13,976 nt of DNA from CAITSH01 sp964385505 (GCA_964385505.1 CAYLPI010000094.1:1-13976), one strand, 5' to 3'; positions 1 to 6,455 are shown, numbered from the stretch's first letter. Notes: a model not told the origin generated them from the letters alone. Made by a program: numbers and translations.

Positions 1-371
1 GCCGAGGCGAGCATGGCCACCGGCGCAAAATCCTTGATGAGGTCGAAGGGCAGTTTGCCCAGGCTGGCATTGATCGGGATGGTGTTGGCGCCCATCAGGA
101 TGGTGTATCCGTCGGGCGCGGCCTTGGCCACCGCGTCGGCGCCGATGTTGCCGCCGGCGCCGGCGCGGTTTTCAACGACCAGCGACTGGCCGAGCGCCTC
201 GCCGACCTTGGGCGCGAGGGAGCGCGCCAGGATGTCGGTGCCGCCGCCCGAGGCATAGGGAACGATGTAGCGCAGCGGTTTGTCGGGGTAGCGCTGGGCT
301 GCGGCGGGCAGGGCGAGCAGCGCCATCGTGGCGCAAGCGGCTGAAAGGGCTGCGCGTCGGGTCATTGTCAT
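1..371 (-). CDS. Bug/TctC-family tripartite tricarboxylate transporter substrate-binding protein (partial, N-terminal)
   Basis: This is the N-terminal 123 residues of a periplasmic binding protein that runs off the left edge of the window. Reading from ATG at 371 gives a short basic N-terminus (MTMTRRAAL), a hydrophobic stretch ending LPAAAQ, and then mature sequence starting RYPDKPLRYIVPYASGGGTD. That opening, followed by LGQSLVVENRAGAGGNIGAD and later PDGYTILMG, is the hallmark of the Bug (TctC) family. These proteins capture carboxylates or other small molecules in the periplasm and often occur as orphans without a TctAB permease. AAGGAGG lies 4 nt upstream of the ATG at 371; a second in-frame ATG at 365 has 10 nt spacing and is an equally plausible start. 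It follows the amidohydrolase gene on the same strand after a 215-bp REP-like spacer, so cotranscription is uncertain. The ligand cannot be inferred. Confidence 0.93.
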   Translation of the reverse strand, partial: MTMTRRAALSAACATMALLALPAAAQRYPDKPLRYIVPYASGGGTDILARSLAPKVGEALGQSLVVENRAGAGGNIGADAVAKAAPDGYTILMGANTIPINASLGKLPFDLIKDFAPVAMLAS

Positions 372-375
372 GAAG

Positions 376-382
376 CCTCCTT
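376..382 (-). promoter_or_regulatory. Ribosome binding site of the Bug-family gene
   Basis: AAGGAGG on the minus strand is a consensus Shine-Dalgarno sequence. It sits 4 nt before ATG 371 and 10 nt before ATG 365, so it does not by itself decide between the two starts. Confidence 0.75.
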
Positions 383-449
383 GTCGTGTTGGTCGGAACC
401 TGGAAAGTTGGAACGTATCCTGAAAATAAGTAGTCGCACATTTTTCCCA

Positions 450-577
450 CATCCCCGGCCCTTCTCGTGGGGAGGGAAGGGAGAAAACGGCCTCATCTCC
501 TGCCCCGCTCCCAAGGAAAGGGAAGAATACCCACTTTCGCTTCGGGAGAGGGTCGGGGTGAGGCAGGGGTGGTGCTG
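450..577. repeat. REP-like palindromic spacer between amidohydrolase and Bug gene
   Basis: This 128-bp non-coding stretch is rich in C- and G-runs with interrupted complementarity, for example CTCCC near 508 against GGGAG near 544, and cccttctc against gagggaaggg in 459-480. Translated in one frame it yields HPRPFSWGGKGE and PLSLRERVGVR. That wording is typical of spurious ORFs produced by the common proteobacterial CCTCACCCC-type extragenic repeats. It lies just downstream of the amidohydrolase stop and may act as a transcript end or stabiliser. No T-run typical of an intrinsic terminator was seen. Family assignment is from recognition of the pattern, not from a search. Confidence 0.55.
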
Positions 578-586
578 AAATGAGCT

Positions 587-1711
587 TCAGTTCCTCAGGC
601 GCGGCAACAGCTTTATTGCGTTGCCGCTCTCGATTGCTGTCGCCGTTGCGTCCGGCAGGCCGAGCTTGCGCAGCGCCGATGCCTGGGCGTCGATGGGCAC
701 GTAGGGGAAGTCGGTGCCGAACACCACTTGCGACTCGGGTACCAGCTTGAGCAGCGCAGCCATCGAGGCGGGATGCAGCGCATTGGCGGTGTCGTAATAA
801 AGGCGCCCGAACTCCGCTTCGAAACCCTCGGGCGCAATGGTCTTGGCATCGGGGCGGAACTTGAAAAAATAGTCCATGCGCCCGGCCAGCATCGGCACCG
901 TGCCGCCGGCGTGGCTGAACAGCCACTTGATGTCGCGGTTGCGCGCCAGCGTGCCCGAGAGCATCAGGCTCACCACTGCACGCGTCGTGTCGTGCGGCAC
1001 TTCGATGACGGCAGGAAAGGTGCCGACTGAAAGACGGCCGCAGCAGGCGGCGACGAGCGGGTGGAAATAGACCACGGCCTTGCGCCGGTTGAGTTCGTCG
1101 AAGACGGGCTTGAACTTCGCGTCGCCGGGCCAGACGTCGCCGTAATTGGTCTGCAGGCCGACGCCGTCGGCCTTGAGCACGTCAAAGGCATGAGCGATTT
1201 CTTTCAGGCTCGCTTCGACATCGACCATCGGCAGCGTCGCGAACAGGCCGAAGCGACCGGGGTAGTCCCTGACCATCTTCGCGCCGAAGTCGTTGCAGGT
1301 GCGCGCCATCTTGACGGCCTCGGCCGGGCCCTTGTCGAACCAGACGCCGGGCGTCGAGGCGAGCGAAAGAATGCCGGTGCGCACGCCGGCCTTGTCCATT
1401 TCAGCAATGGCCTTGGCGATGCTCCAGTCCTCTTGCTGCTTGAAGTGCGGGATTTTGCGCTGGTTCTCCCAGTCGAACCAGGCCTTCTGGTATTCGGGCG
1501 GGTAAAAGTGGTGGTGGGTGTCAATGCGCTTGGGTGCGGCCATCGAGCCGCCCATGCTGGTGCAGGCGGGCAGGGCGGCGGTGGCGCTGATGGCCCCCAG
1601 GGCCTGCATGAACCCGCGGCGTCTGCCAAAGGTTTCGGCGCTGATTTCAAGCGGGGCGCAGTCGCAACTGCTGCTGTGGGTGGCGCAGGCGCGCGCGGAA
1701 TCGACTGTCAT
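587..1711 (-). CDS. Tat-exported amidohydrolase family 2 (TIM-barrel metal-dependent hydrolase/decarboxylase)
   Basis: The 374-residue product belongs to the amidohydrolase-2 (ACMSD/resorcylate decarboxylase-like) group. A metal-site motif DTHHH is at residues 64-68, with FHP (H217), SHAGG (H267) and FGTDFP (D334) completing the usual His/His/His/Asp set of the barrel. Family members hydrolyse or decarboxylate lactones and aromatic or cyclic carboxylates; the substrate here is unknown. The N-terminus carries a twin-arginine signal (GRRRGFMQALG, residues 29-39) followed by a hydrophobic segment ending LPAC (C50), which may be a lipobox. Export folded to the periplasm, possibly lipid-anchored, is therefore inferred. 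ATG 1711 is preferred over the longer frame opening at 1774 because AAGGAGG lies 7 nt upstream of it. It is the third gene after the PPOX fusion and methyltransferase on the same strand. Confidence 0.9.
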   Translation of the reverse strand: MTVDSARACATHSSSCDCAPLEISAETFGRRRGFMQALGAISATAALPACTSMGGSMAAPKRIDTHHHFYPPEYQKAWFDWENQRKIPHFKQQEDWSIAKAIAEMDKAGVRTGILSLASTPGVWFDKGPAEAVKMARTCNDFGAKMVRDYPGRFGLFATLPMVDVEASLKEIAHAFDVLKADGVGLQTNYGDVWPGDAKFKPVFDELNRRKAVVYFHPLVAACCGRLSVGTFPAVIEVPHDTTRAVVSLMLSGTLARNRDIKWLFSHAGGTVPMLAGRMDYFFKFRPDAKTIAPEGFEAEFGRLYYDTANALHPASMAALLKLVPESQVVFGTDFPYVPIDAQASALRKLGLPDATATAIESGNAIKLLPRLRN

Positions 1712-1718
1712 GATGTTG

Positions 1719-1725
1719 CCTCCTT
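1719..1725 (-). promoter_or_regulatory. Ribosome binding site fixing the amidohydrolase start
   Basis: AAGGAGG on the minus strand, 7 nt from ATG 1711, is a consensus site. It argues against the 21-residue N-terminal extension that would start at 1774. Confidence 0.85.
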
Positions 1726-1780
1726 GTGTTTGTCTTTTTAGTGATACTGTTTTTTTTTGCAATCCGGTGTGCACCCACCA

Positions 1781-1808
1781 TGATTTGCGTCGAGTGATTT
1801 GCGTCGAG
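1781..1808. repeat. 14-bp perfect tandem duplication
   Basis: TGATTTGCGTCGAG occurs twice head to tail (1781-1794 and 1795-1808) in the 132-bp spacer between the methyltransferase stop and the amidohydrolase start. A run of nine T lies nearby at 1750-1758. The repeat could be a slippage product or a pair of regulator half-sites upstream of the amidohydrolase; sequence alone does not decide. Confidence 0.8.
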
Positions 1809-1843
1809 CCTACCGCGACCTTGATGCCGCCGTCAGCGCAATG

Positions 1844-2497
1844 CTATTTGTTTCGCTCGAATATCAGGAAAAACTGGTTGGGCAGAAAATCGTGGGTCGT
1901 GGCGAGACGGTAGCCCGCCCCGGTCATTTCCGCCTTGACGCTCTCCGGCGTCATGCGCGCAGCCTGCGGCGGGCCGATCTTCGAGGTGGCAGTGAAGTCG
2001 ATGATGGCAACGCGGCCTCCCGGTTTGAGCGAAGCAGCGAGCTTGGCGAAGTAGGCCCGGCGCGAACCGATGTGGTGGTAGGTGTCGGCCACCAGTACCA
2101 TGTCCACTTTTGCCGGGAGGTGTGGGTCACCGGGCGTGCCGCGGATGGCGTAGAGGTTGCCGATACCCTCTTTTTTGGCGCGGTCGCCAAGGTAGCGAAC
2201 CATGTGCGGTTCCACGTCGACGGCATAGACGCGCCCCTTGTCCAGCATGTGCGCGAGGCGCACGGCAAAATAGCCGGTGCCTGCGCCGATGTCGGCCACC
2301 ACCGCATCGGACTTGAGCGCGAGCGCCTGGATGACCTCGTGCGGTTTTTGCCAGGCGTCGCGCGCCGGGTCGTCGAATACCTTCGCCCAGCTCTGTGCGT
2401 CGCCGAAGCTGTGATTGTGGGTGTGCGGCGATTGCGCCATGACCGCACCGGCGAGCAGCGCGGCAAGGGCTGCGGCAAGATATCGTTGCAGCCTCAT
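1844..2497 (-). CDS. Exported class I SAM-dependent methyltransferase-like protein
   Basis: This 217-residue protein starts with a Sec-type signal peptide (MRLQRYLAAALAALLAGAVMA, probable cleavage after residue 21) and a His-rich mature start (SPHTHNHS). The rest is a Rossmann methyltransferase fold. Motif I is VADIGAGTGYF at 67-77, an acidic end of strand 2 is AVDVEPHMV at 92-100, then DTYHH at 138-142 and LKPGGRVAIIDF at 157-168. The glycine motif for S-adenosylmethionine is intact. Methyltransferases of this kind with signal peptides do occur in proteobacteria, but their methyl donor supply outside the cytoplasm is unexplained. ATG 2497 overlaps the stop of the upstream PPOX fusion gene by 4 bp (ATGA), so translation is probably coupled. 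The acceptor substrate is unknown. Confidence 0.88.
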   Translation of the reverse strand: MRLQRYLAAALAALLAGAVMAQSPHTHNHSFGDAQSWAKVFDDPARDAWQKPHEVIQALALKSDAVVADIGAGTGYFAVRLAHMLDKGRVYAVDVEPHMVRYLGDRAKKEGIGNLYAIRGTPGDPHLPAKVDMVLVADTYHHIGSRRAYFAKLAASLKPGGRVAIIDFTATSKIGPPQAARMTPESVKAEMTGAGYRLATTHDFLPNQFFLIFERNK

Positions 2498-3291
2498 GTT
2501 GCGTCTCCCAGCATGCGCACCCGGCCGACCTGGCCGTCCGGGCTCATGCCGGCCCAGCCCTCGACGCGGTCAAGGTCGATCACGAGCGCAATGCCGGTCA
2601 GCGCATAGTCGTGGTTGCGCTCGCTCTGGTTCATGTTGGAGAAAATCTGCTCGCGCGCGGCGGCGTCGGTCGAGACATGGGCGCGGCCCTGGAACTGGTA
2701 GAGGGCGCGCGTCTTGGCGTTGCGGTACATCAGTGCGATTTTCGGGTTGGCGGCGAGCGAGTTGAGGAAATTGCCGTCGGCATTGCGCACCCAGATGGCA
2801 AGCTGCGTGTCGCTGAACACCTGCGTCGAGCCGCGAAACGAAATGATCGGCTGGCCGCTTACATCCACGTGCGCCACGGTCATCGGGAAACCGTCAGTCT
2901 GCGCGCTCGCCACCATGGCGCGCATTTCGTCGGTGATTTTTATCGGCGTGGCCGGCACCGGCGCGCCGGGCAGCGGCTGTTGCAGCACCGCGCTGATGAG
3001 GCCGCCCTTGAACCCGAAGGTGATGATGACGCCGCCGCCAGCAGGCATGTGGCCGGTGATGCGCGCTTCGGTGCTGTCCATCACGGGTGTTCCCCATTGC
3101 ATCGTGCGATAGACGGCGCCCGCGCCGTCGTTGCCCATGCGCTCCATCACCGCGGTGCGGCCCTCGATCTTGCCAAGGGTCTGGAAAATCGCGTCTTCGG
3201 CCAGCAGTTCGGCGCGCGGCGCCGGTTTGCCGCCGGCAGCCGGTCGCAGCGAGGCGAGAAAGTCGGTCACGGTCTTGAGCGAATCGGACAT
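2494..3291 (-). CDS. SnoaL-like domain fused to pyridoxamine-5'-phosphate-oxidase-type flavin-binding domain
   Basis: The 265-residue protein appears to have two domains. Residues 1-105 resemble a SnoaL/NTF2-like cone (DFLASL, AEDAIFQTLGKIEGRTAVMERM, then paired strands through VIITFGFKGGLISAVLQQ). Residues 115-260 resemble a PPOX split barrel: PMTVAHVDVSGQPIISFRGS at 136-155, LAIWVRNADGNFLNSLAANPKIALMYRN at 164-191, and FQGRAHVSTDAAARE at 200-214. Such barrels bind FMN, F420 or haem and reduce or detoxify small molecules. ATG 3291 is chosen because AGGA sits about 6 nt upstream; an ATG six codons earlier (3309) lacks this. It is the first gene of the minus-strand set and shares ATGA with the methyltransferase gene. 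The PPOX assignment is firm at fold level, the SnoaL assignment is moderate, and cofactor and substrate are unknown. Confidence 0.82.
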   Translation of the reverse strand: MSDSLKTVTDFLASLRPAAGGKPAPRAELLAEDAIFQTLGKIEGRTAVMERMGNDGAGAVYRTMQWGTPVMDSTEARITGHMPAGGGVIITFGFKGGLISAVLQQPLPGAPVPATPIKITDEMRAMVASAQTDGFPMTVAHVDVSGQPIISFRGSTQVFSDTQLAIWVRNADGNFLNSLAANPKIALMYRNAKTRALYQFQGRAHVSTDAAAREQIFSNMNQSERNHDYALTGIALVIDLDRVEGWAGMSPDGQVGRVRMLGDAT

Positions 3292-3400
3292 GGGGTTCCT
3301 GTGGTGCAAAGCCGTTGGCGAAGAGCGTCATGATAAGGCATAGAATGGCGCTCCTGTACCAGCCCTGCTCCTCATTGTTTTCATTGCAAAGCGCACCGCC

Positions 3401-3918
3401 ATGCCCACCCAGCCCGTGAAACTGTTCGCGCCCGCCGATTTTCCGCAAAAGCAGGCGGAAATCCGCGCCTATACGGTGGCGGCGTTTCGCATCGCCAGTG
3501 TGGCCAGTGTCGNNNNNNNNNNNNNNNNNNNNNNNNNNNNNNNNNNNNNNNNNNNNNNNNNNNNNNNNNNNNNNNNNNNNNNNNNNNNNNNNNNNNNNNN
3601 NNNNNNNNNNNNGCCAGTGTCGGCGGAGGCGGCGGAGATTTGTCGCTGCTCGACATGCCGAAAAAAATAGTCGATTTCCTGATCAAGGGCCGCGCCCTCG
3701 ATTACTGGAAAAAGCAGCAATGGCTGCAGGCCACGCCGACCAGTTACCGCCTGACCGAAGCCGGCCTGGAAATTTGCCGCAAGGCCGATGGCGTCGCCAG
3801 CGCCGGCGCGGCCGATGCCGGCTGGTGGGAGGGGCAGTTCGTCGCCAATACCCAGTGGCCGCGCTACAAGACCTTTCGCTTCCCGCTGCCCGAGGCACCC
3901 GCTGCCGACCGGCAATAG
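3401..3918 (+). CDS. Unrecognised small protein interrupted by assembly gap
   Basis: The reading frame opens at ATG 3401 (MPTQPVKLFAPADFPQKQAE), is broken by 100 N at 3513-3612, and resumes in a frame ending at TAG 3916-3918 (LPEAPAADRQ). The 10 bases before the gap (GCCAGTGTCG, 3503-3512) are identical to the 10 bases after it (3613-3622). Collapsing that overlap joins both halves in frame and gives a 135-residue protein with a short glycine run after ASVASV. The C-terminal half (IVDFLIKGRALDYWKKQQWL, then YRLTEAGLEIC) looks like a winged-helix segment, followed by a Trp-rich tail (WWEGQF, TQWPRYKTFRFPL). No family was recognised, and the upstream bases show no strong ribosome binding site. 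It is divergent from the PPOX fusion gene, 109 bp apart, with no convincing promoter box between them. Confidence 0.6.
3513..3612. other. Assembly gap (100 N), probably spurious
   Basis: There are exactly 100 N, a conventional placeholder length. It is flanked by identical 10-mers (3503-3512 and 3613-3622), and a related GCCAGTGT copy starts at 3494. The two contig ends most likely overlap within a short repeat, so little or no sequence is missing unless further GCCAGTGT copies were collapsed. Confidence 0.85.
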
Positions 3919-4088
3919 ACGCCGCTATCCGGGCCGGGGGCGGGGCCGCGCGTGGAAGCGATGCCCCGGCGCATGCATTGCGAAGCGTGATACCCCGCAG
4001 CAGGGCACGGGAATAGAATCCGCAGGCTGCACTGTTAACACTGCAATGTCCGTCCATCGGGTCGGACTCAATTCGAGGGGGGGTAGTG

Positions 4089-5558
4089 ATGTTCAAGCAA
4101 AAATCCATGGCGGGATTCGTTCTTGCCGGAGCGGCGGTGGCCGCATTCAGCTTGATGGCGCCGGGTGCTGCGCTCGCCGACGATGCGAGCGGGGTGCTCA
4201 AGCGCGCCGCCGCCGCGATGGGCGACCCGAAAACCCTGCGCTATACCGCCGAGGGTACGGGCTGGACCTACGGCCAGGCCTTCGTGCCGGGCAAGCCCTG
4301 GCCGAAAATCAATGTCCACAACCTGACCCGCACCATCAATTACGACACCGCGTCGATGCGCGAGGAAATCACCCTCAGCCGTGCCGAGCCCAAGGGTGGC
4401 GGCGGCTATCCGCTGTCGGGCCAGCAGCGCAACGACCAGTTCGTCAGCGGCGACATGGCCTGGAACATGGCCGGTACCAATGCGCAGCCCGGCCCGCGCT
4501 TTGTCGCCGACCGCGTGCACCAGTTGTGGGTGACGCCGCACGGTGTGATCAAGGCGGCGATGAAACACAACGCCAAACTGAGCTTTGCCTCCAGGGGCGG
4601 CAAGTCGCTCGCCGCGGTGAGTTTTACCGTGCCCGGGCGCCTCAAGGCCACGGCGTATTTCAACGACAGCTTTGTGCTCGAGCGCGTTGAGTCGCGACTG
4701 CCCGATCCGGTGCTGGGCGAGGTGGCCTCGGTTGCGCTGTTCAGCGAATACCGCGATACCGGCGGCATCAAGTTCCCCGGGCGCATCAGCATGGCGCAGG
4801 GCGGACACCCCACGCTCGAAGTCATTGTCACCAACGTCACGCCCAATGCGCCTGCCGACATCCAGGTGCCCGACGCCGTGGCCAAGGCGGTCGAGCGCGT
4901 GACCACCGAAAAAGTGGCCGACGGGGTGTGGCATGTCGCCGGCGGTTCGCACAACAGCGTAGCCATCGAGATGAAGGACCACATCGTCATGGTCGAGGCG
5001 CCGCTCAACGACGGGCGCAGCGCGCCGGTCATTGACGAGGTGAAAAAACTCGCCCCCGGCAAGCCGATCCGCTTTGTCATCAACTCGCACAACCACTTCG
5101 ACCATACCGGCGGCATCCGCACCGCCGCCGCCCTGGGCGCGACCATCGTCACCCAGGCGGGCAACAAGGCCTACTTCGAAAAAGCCCTGGCGACCAAGAA
5201 CACCATCAACCCGGACCTGCTGACCAAGTCAGCCAAAAAGGCCAAGGTGATGGGTGTGGGCGAAAAAATGCAGATGAGTGACGGCACGCGCACGCTCGAA
5301 GTGCACCGCATCACCGGCGGCGACCACAACGACACCTTCCTGATGGTATACATGCCGAAAGAACGGCTGCTGATCGAAGCCGATGCCTTTACGCCGGGCC
5401 CGCCCGGTTCCAAGCCGCCGGCCACGCCCAACGGCAACCACCTCACGCTGGTCAGCAACATCGAGCGGCTGAAGCTCGACATTGACAAGATACTGCCGCT
5501 GCACGGCCGTGTCGTGCCGCTGGCCGAGCTGTATACGGCGGTCGGCAAAACGCGCTGA
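4089..5558 (+). CDS. Exported metallo-beta-lactamase-fold hydrolase with long N-terminal domain
   Basis: The product has 489 residues. A signal peptide (MFKQKSMAGFVLAGAAVAAF through PGAALA, cleavage about residue 30) sends it to the periplasm. Residues about 31-275 form a beta-rich region of unassigned family (LRYTAEGTGWTYGQ, INYDTASMREEITL, VESRLPDPVLGEVASVALFS). Residues about 276-489 are a metallo-beta-lactamase fold with a complete dinuclear zinc set: HNHFDH (H334, H336, D338, H339), H413 in GGDHND, D432 in EADAF and H472 in LPLHG. The activity is hydrolytic; substrate class (lactone, ester, thioester, beta-lactam) cannot be assigned. ATG 4089 is preferred to the GTG one codon earlier, with a GAGGGGGG purine tract about 6 nt upstream. 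It is monocistronic by appearance, with an intrinsic terminator 25 bp after the stop. Confidence 0.92.
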   Translation: MFKQKSMAGFVLAGAAVAAFSLMAPGAALADDASGVLKRAAAAMGDPKTLRYTAEGTGWTYGQAFVPGKPWPKINVHNLTRTINYDTASMREEITLSRAEPKGGGGYPLSGQQRNDQFVSGDMAWNMAGTNAQPGPRFVADRVHQLWVTPHGVIKAAMKHNAKLSFASRGGKSLAAVSFTVPGRLKATAYFNDSFVLERVESRLPDPVLGEVASVALFSEYRDTGGIKFPGRISMAQGGHPTLEVIVTNVTPNAPADIQVPDAVAKAVERVTTEKVADGVWHVAGGSHNSVAIEMKDHIVMVEAPLNDGRSAPVIDEVKKLAPGKPIRFVINSHNHFDHTGGIRTAAALGATIVTQAGNKAYFEKALATKNTINPDLLTKSAKKAKVMGVGEKMQMSDGTRTLEVHRITGGDHNDTFLMVYMPKERLLIEADAFTPGPPGSKPPATPNGNHLTLVSNIERLKLDIDKILPLHGRVVPLAELYTAVGKTR

Positions 5559-5583
5559 GCCGTAACTGAGCGCACGCAATCGG

Positions 5584-5614
5584 GCCCCGCGGCGTCCGCT
5601 GCGGGGCTTTTTTT
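5584..5614 (+). terminator. Intrinsic terminator of the metallo-hydrolase gene
   Basis: GCCCCGC (5584-5590) pairs with GCGGGGC (5601-5607) around a 10-nt loop, followed at once by seven T (5608-5614). It lies 25 bp after the stop codon of the plus-strand hydrolase. Confidence 0.9.
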
Positions 5615-5655
5615 CGGCTGTATTTTTTTCAGGAACAGTCCCGGCCCGGGCTATA

Positions 5656-5704
5656 GCACATCGACTGGAAACGGCCGCCAGGCGGGCGTTTCCAGTCGAT
5701 GTGC
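5656..5704. repeat. 49-nt hairpin with 18-bp perfect arms
   Basis: GCACATCGACTGGAAACG (5656-5673) and its exact reverse complement (5687-5704) enclose a 13-nt centre in which CCGCC and GGCGG can pair further. No T-run follows on either side, so it is not a standard intrinsic terminator, although it sits about 40 bp after one. It could be a second transcript-end structure, a protein-binding palindrome or a repeat unit. No coding assignment is supported. Confidence 0.92.
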
Positions 5705-5759
5705 GCATCGTGATGCTGCCGGCCGGGGTGCGCCCGGCAAGGGGGGCATCAAGATGTGA

Positions 5760-5900
5760 CTCCGCTTGGCACGCGCGATGGTTTGGTGCTTCTCTTTGCC
5801 TTCGGTGGCGCTGCTTTGTAGTGGGGCGGTTTCACCCCCCGCAAGGGGGGCGAAACTTCTTGCGCGTCGGCAAAGAAACGCGCGAACCACGGGCACGAAG
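5760..5900. repeat. Structured dispersed-repeat candidate with C6-GCAA-G6 hairpin
   Basis: An inner hairpin has GTTTC (5829-5833), six C (5835-5840), a GCAA tetraloop (5841-5844), six G (5845-5850) and GAAAC (5852-5856), with one A/C mismatch. Outside it CTTTGCC (5794-5800) can pair with GGCAAAG (5869-5875). Read on the minus strand this gives FLCRRARSFAPLAGGE inside an 81-codon frame (5651-5896). I recognise this as wording typical of repeat-derived hypothetical proteins in proteobacterial genomes, so I treat the stretch as a repeat and not a gene. Recognition is from memory of the pattern. Confidence 0.6.
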
Positions 5901-5911
5901 CCGCCTTCCCC

Positions 5912-6112
5912 TCAGAGTATCGCCGTCACCCCGAAAGCCCGCAGCGCAGCCGCCCCGAGCGAATCGGCCGTTTCGCGCGTCATGTGCATCACCATCTGGT
6001 CGGATTTGCGCACCACCACCGATGCCATGCTGCGCACGCCCTGCGGCAGGCGCGCCTCAGGGCCAGGGTGCGGCGTCAGCGCATTGCCGCGGTCAGAACT
6101 CTTGCCATTCAT
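5912..6112 (-). CDS. Possible 66-residue hypothetical protein
   Basis: ATG 6112 is preceded by GGAG with a 7-nt spacer, and the frame ends at TGA 5914-5912. The product opens MNGKSSDRGNAL. Its C-terminal half (SMASVVVRKSDQMVMHMTRE, then TADSLGAAALRAFGVTAIL) reads like a small soluble alpha/beta fold. No family is recognised and no signal peptide or membrane segment is present. It stands alone in the non-coding stretch between the hydrolase terminator and the MFS gene, with the heptamer array 89 bp upstream of its start. It may be a genuine small protein or a chance frame in GC-rich DNA. Confidence 0.4.
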   Translation of the reverse strand: MNGKSSDRGNALTPHPGPEARLPQGVRSMASVVVRKSDQMVMHMTRETADSLGAAALRAFGVTAIL

Positions 6113-6200
6113 CTAGCGTCTCCGGTTGTTTCCGTCGCGGCCTTGGCGGTCTTGACGGGGCTTGCTGGTTGGCGTGCTCCCGGCGGTCGTTCGCGCCGCC

Positions 6201-6263
6201 CATGAGCCATGACCCATGACCTATGACCCATGACCTATGATCCATGACCCATGACCCATGACT
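6201..6263. repeat. Heptamer tandem array, nine copies
   Basis: Nine head-to-tail 7-bp units of the form CATGACC cover this stretch with few substitutions: CATGAGC, CATGACC, CATGACC, TATGACC, CATGACC, TATGATC, CATGACC, CATGACC, CATGACT. The unit length is not a multiple of codon phase with any gene here, and the array lies between genes. It is a simple-sequence locus likely to vary in copy number between strains. Confidence 0.95.
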
Positions 6264-6455
6264 TAGCGCGGCACAGGGAGCAATGTACCAAGCCGGACGC
6301 CGGGCAAAATCGCGATAAGCACTGCTTTCTCGGCCGATTTTTCGCTTTGGGCGGCACTTGGCCGCGCTGCATCACCTGTATGTTGGATATCGGCACACGA
6401 TGGCGCAGGTTTAGGGTGATCCTGGCAGTTTTTGTACGCGAAAAGCAGCACAAAA
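6264..6455. other. Non-coding stretch downstream of the MFS gene
   Basis: This 192-bp stretch follows the MFS stop codon on the minus strand. It contains short frames only (for example 6263-6451, minus), none with a plausible protein composition or ribosome binding site. No convincing terminator or promoter was seen. Confidence 0.5.

Noticed and set aside
381..578. 65-codon plus-strand frame
   Set aside because: Its translation (PHPRPFSW, PLSLRERVGVR) is the usual product of extragenic palindromic repeats and it has no ribosome binding site.
3292..3400. Divergent promoter between the PPOX fusion and the small plus-strand gene
   Set aside because: TTGGCG and TAGAAT are present but spaced 20 bp apart, so no box pair is convincing.
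5651..5896. 81-codon minus-strand frame
   Set aside because: It spans the long hairpin and the C6-GCAA-G6 element; composition fits a repeat-derived frame and not a protein.
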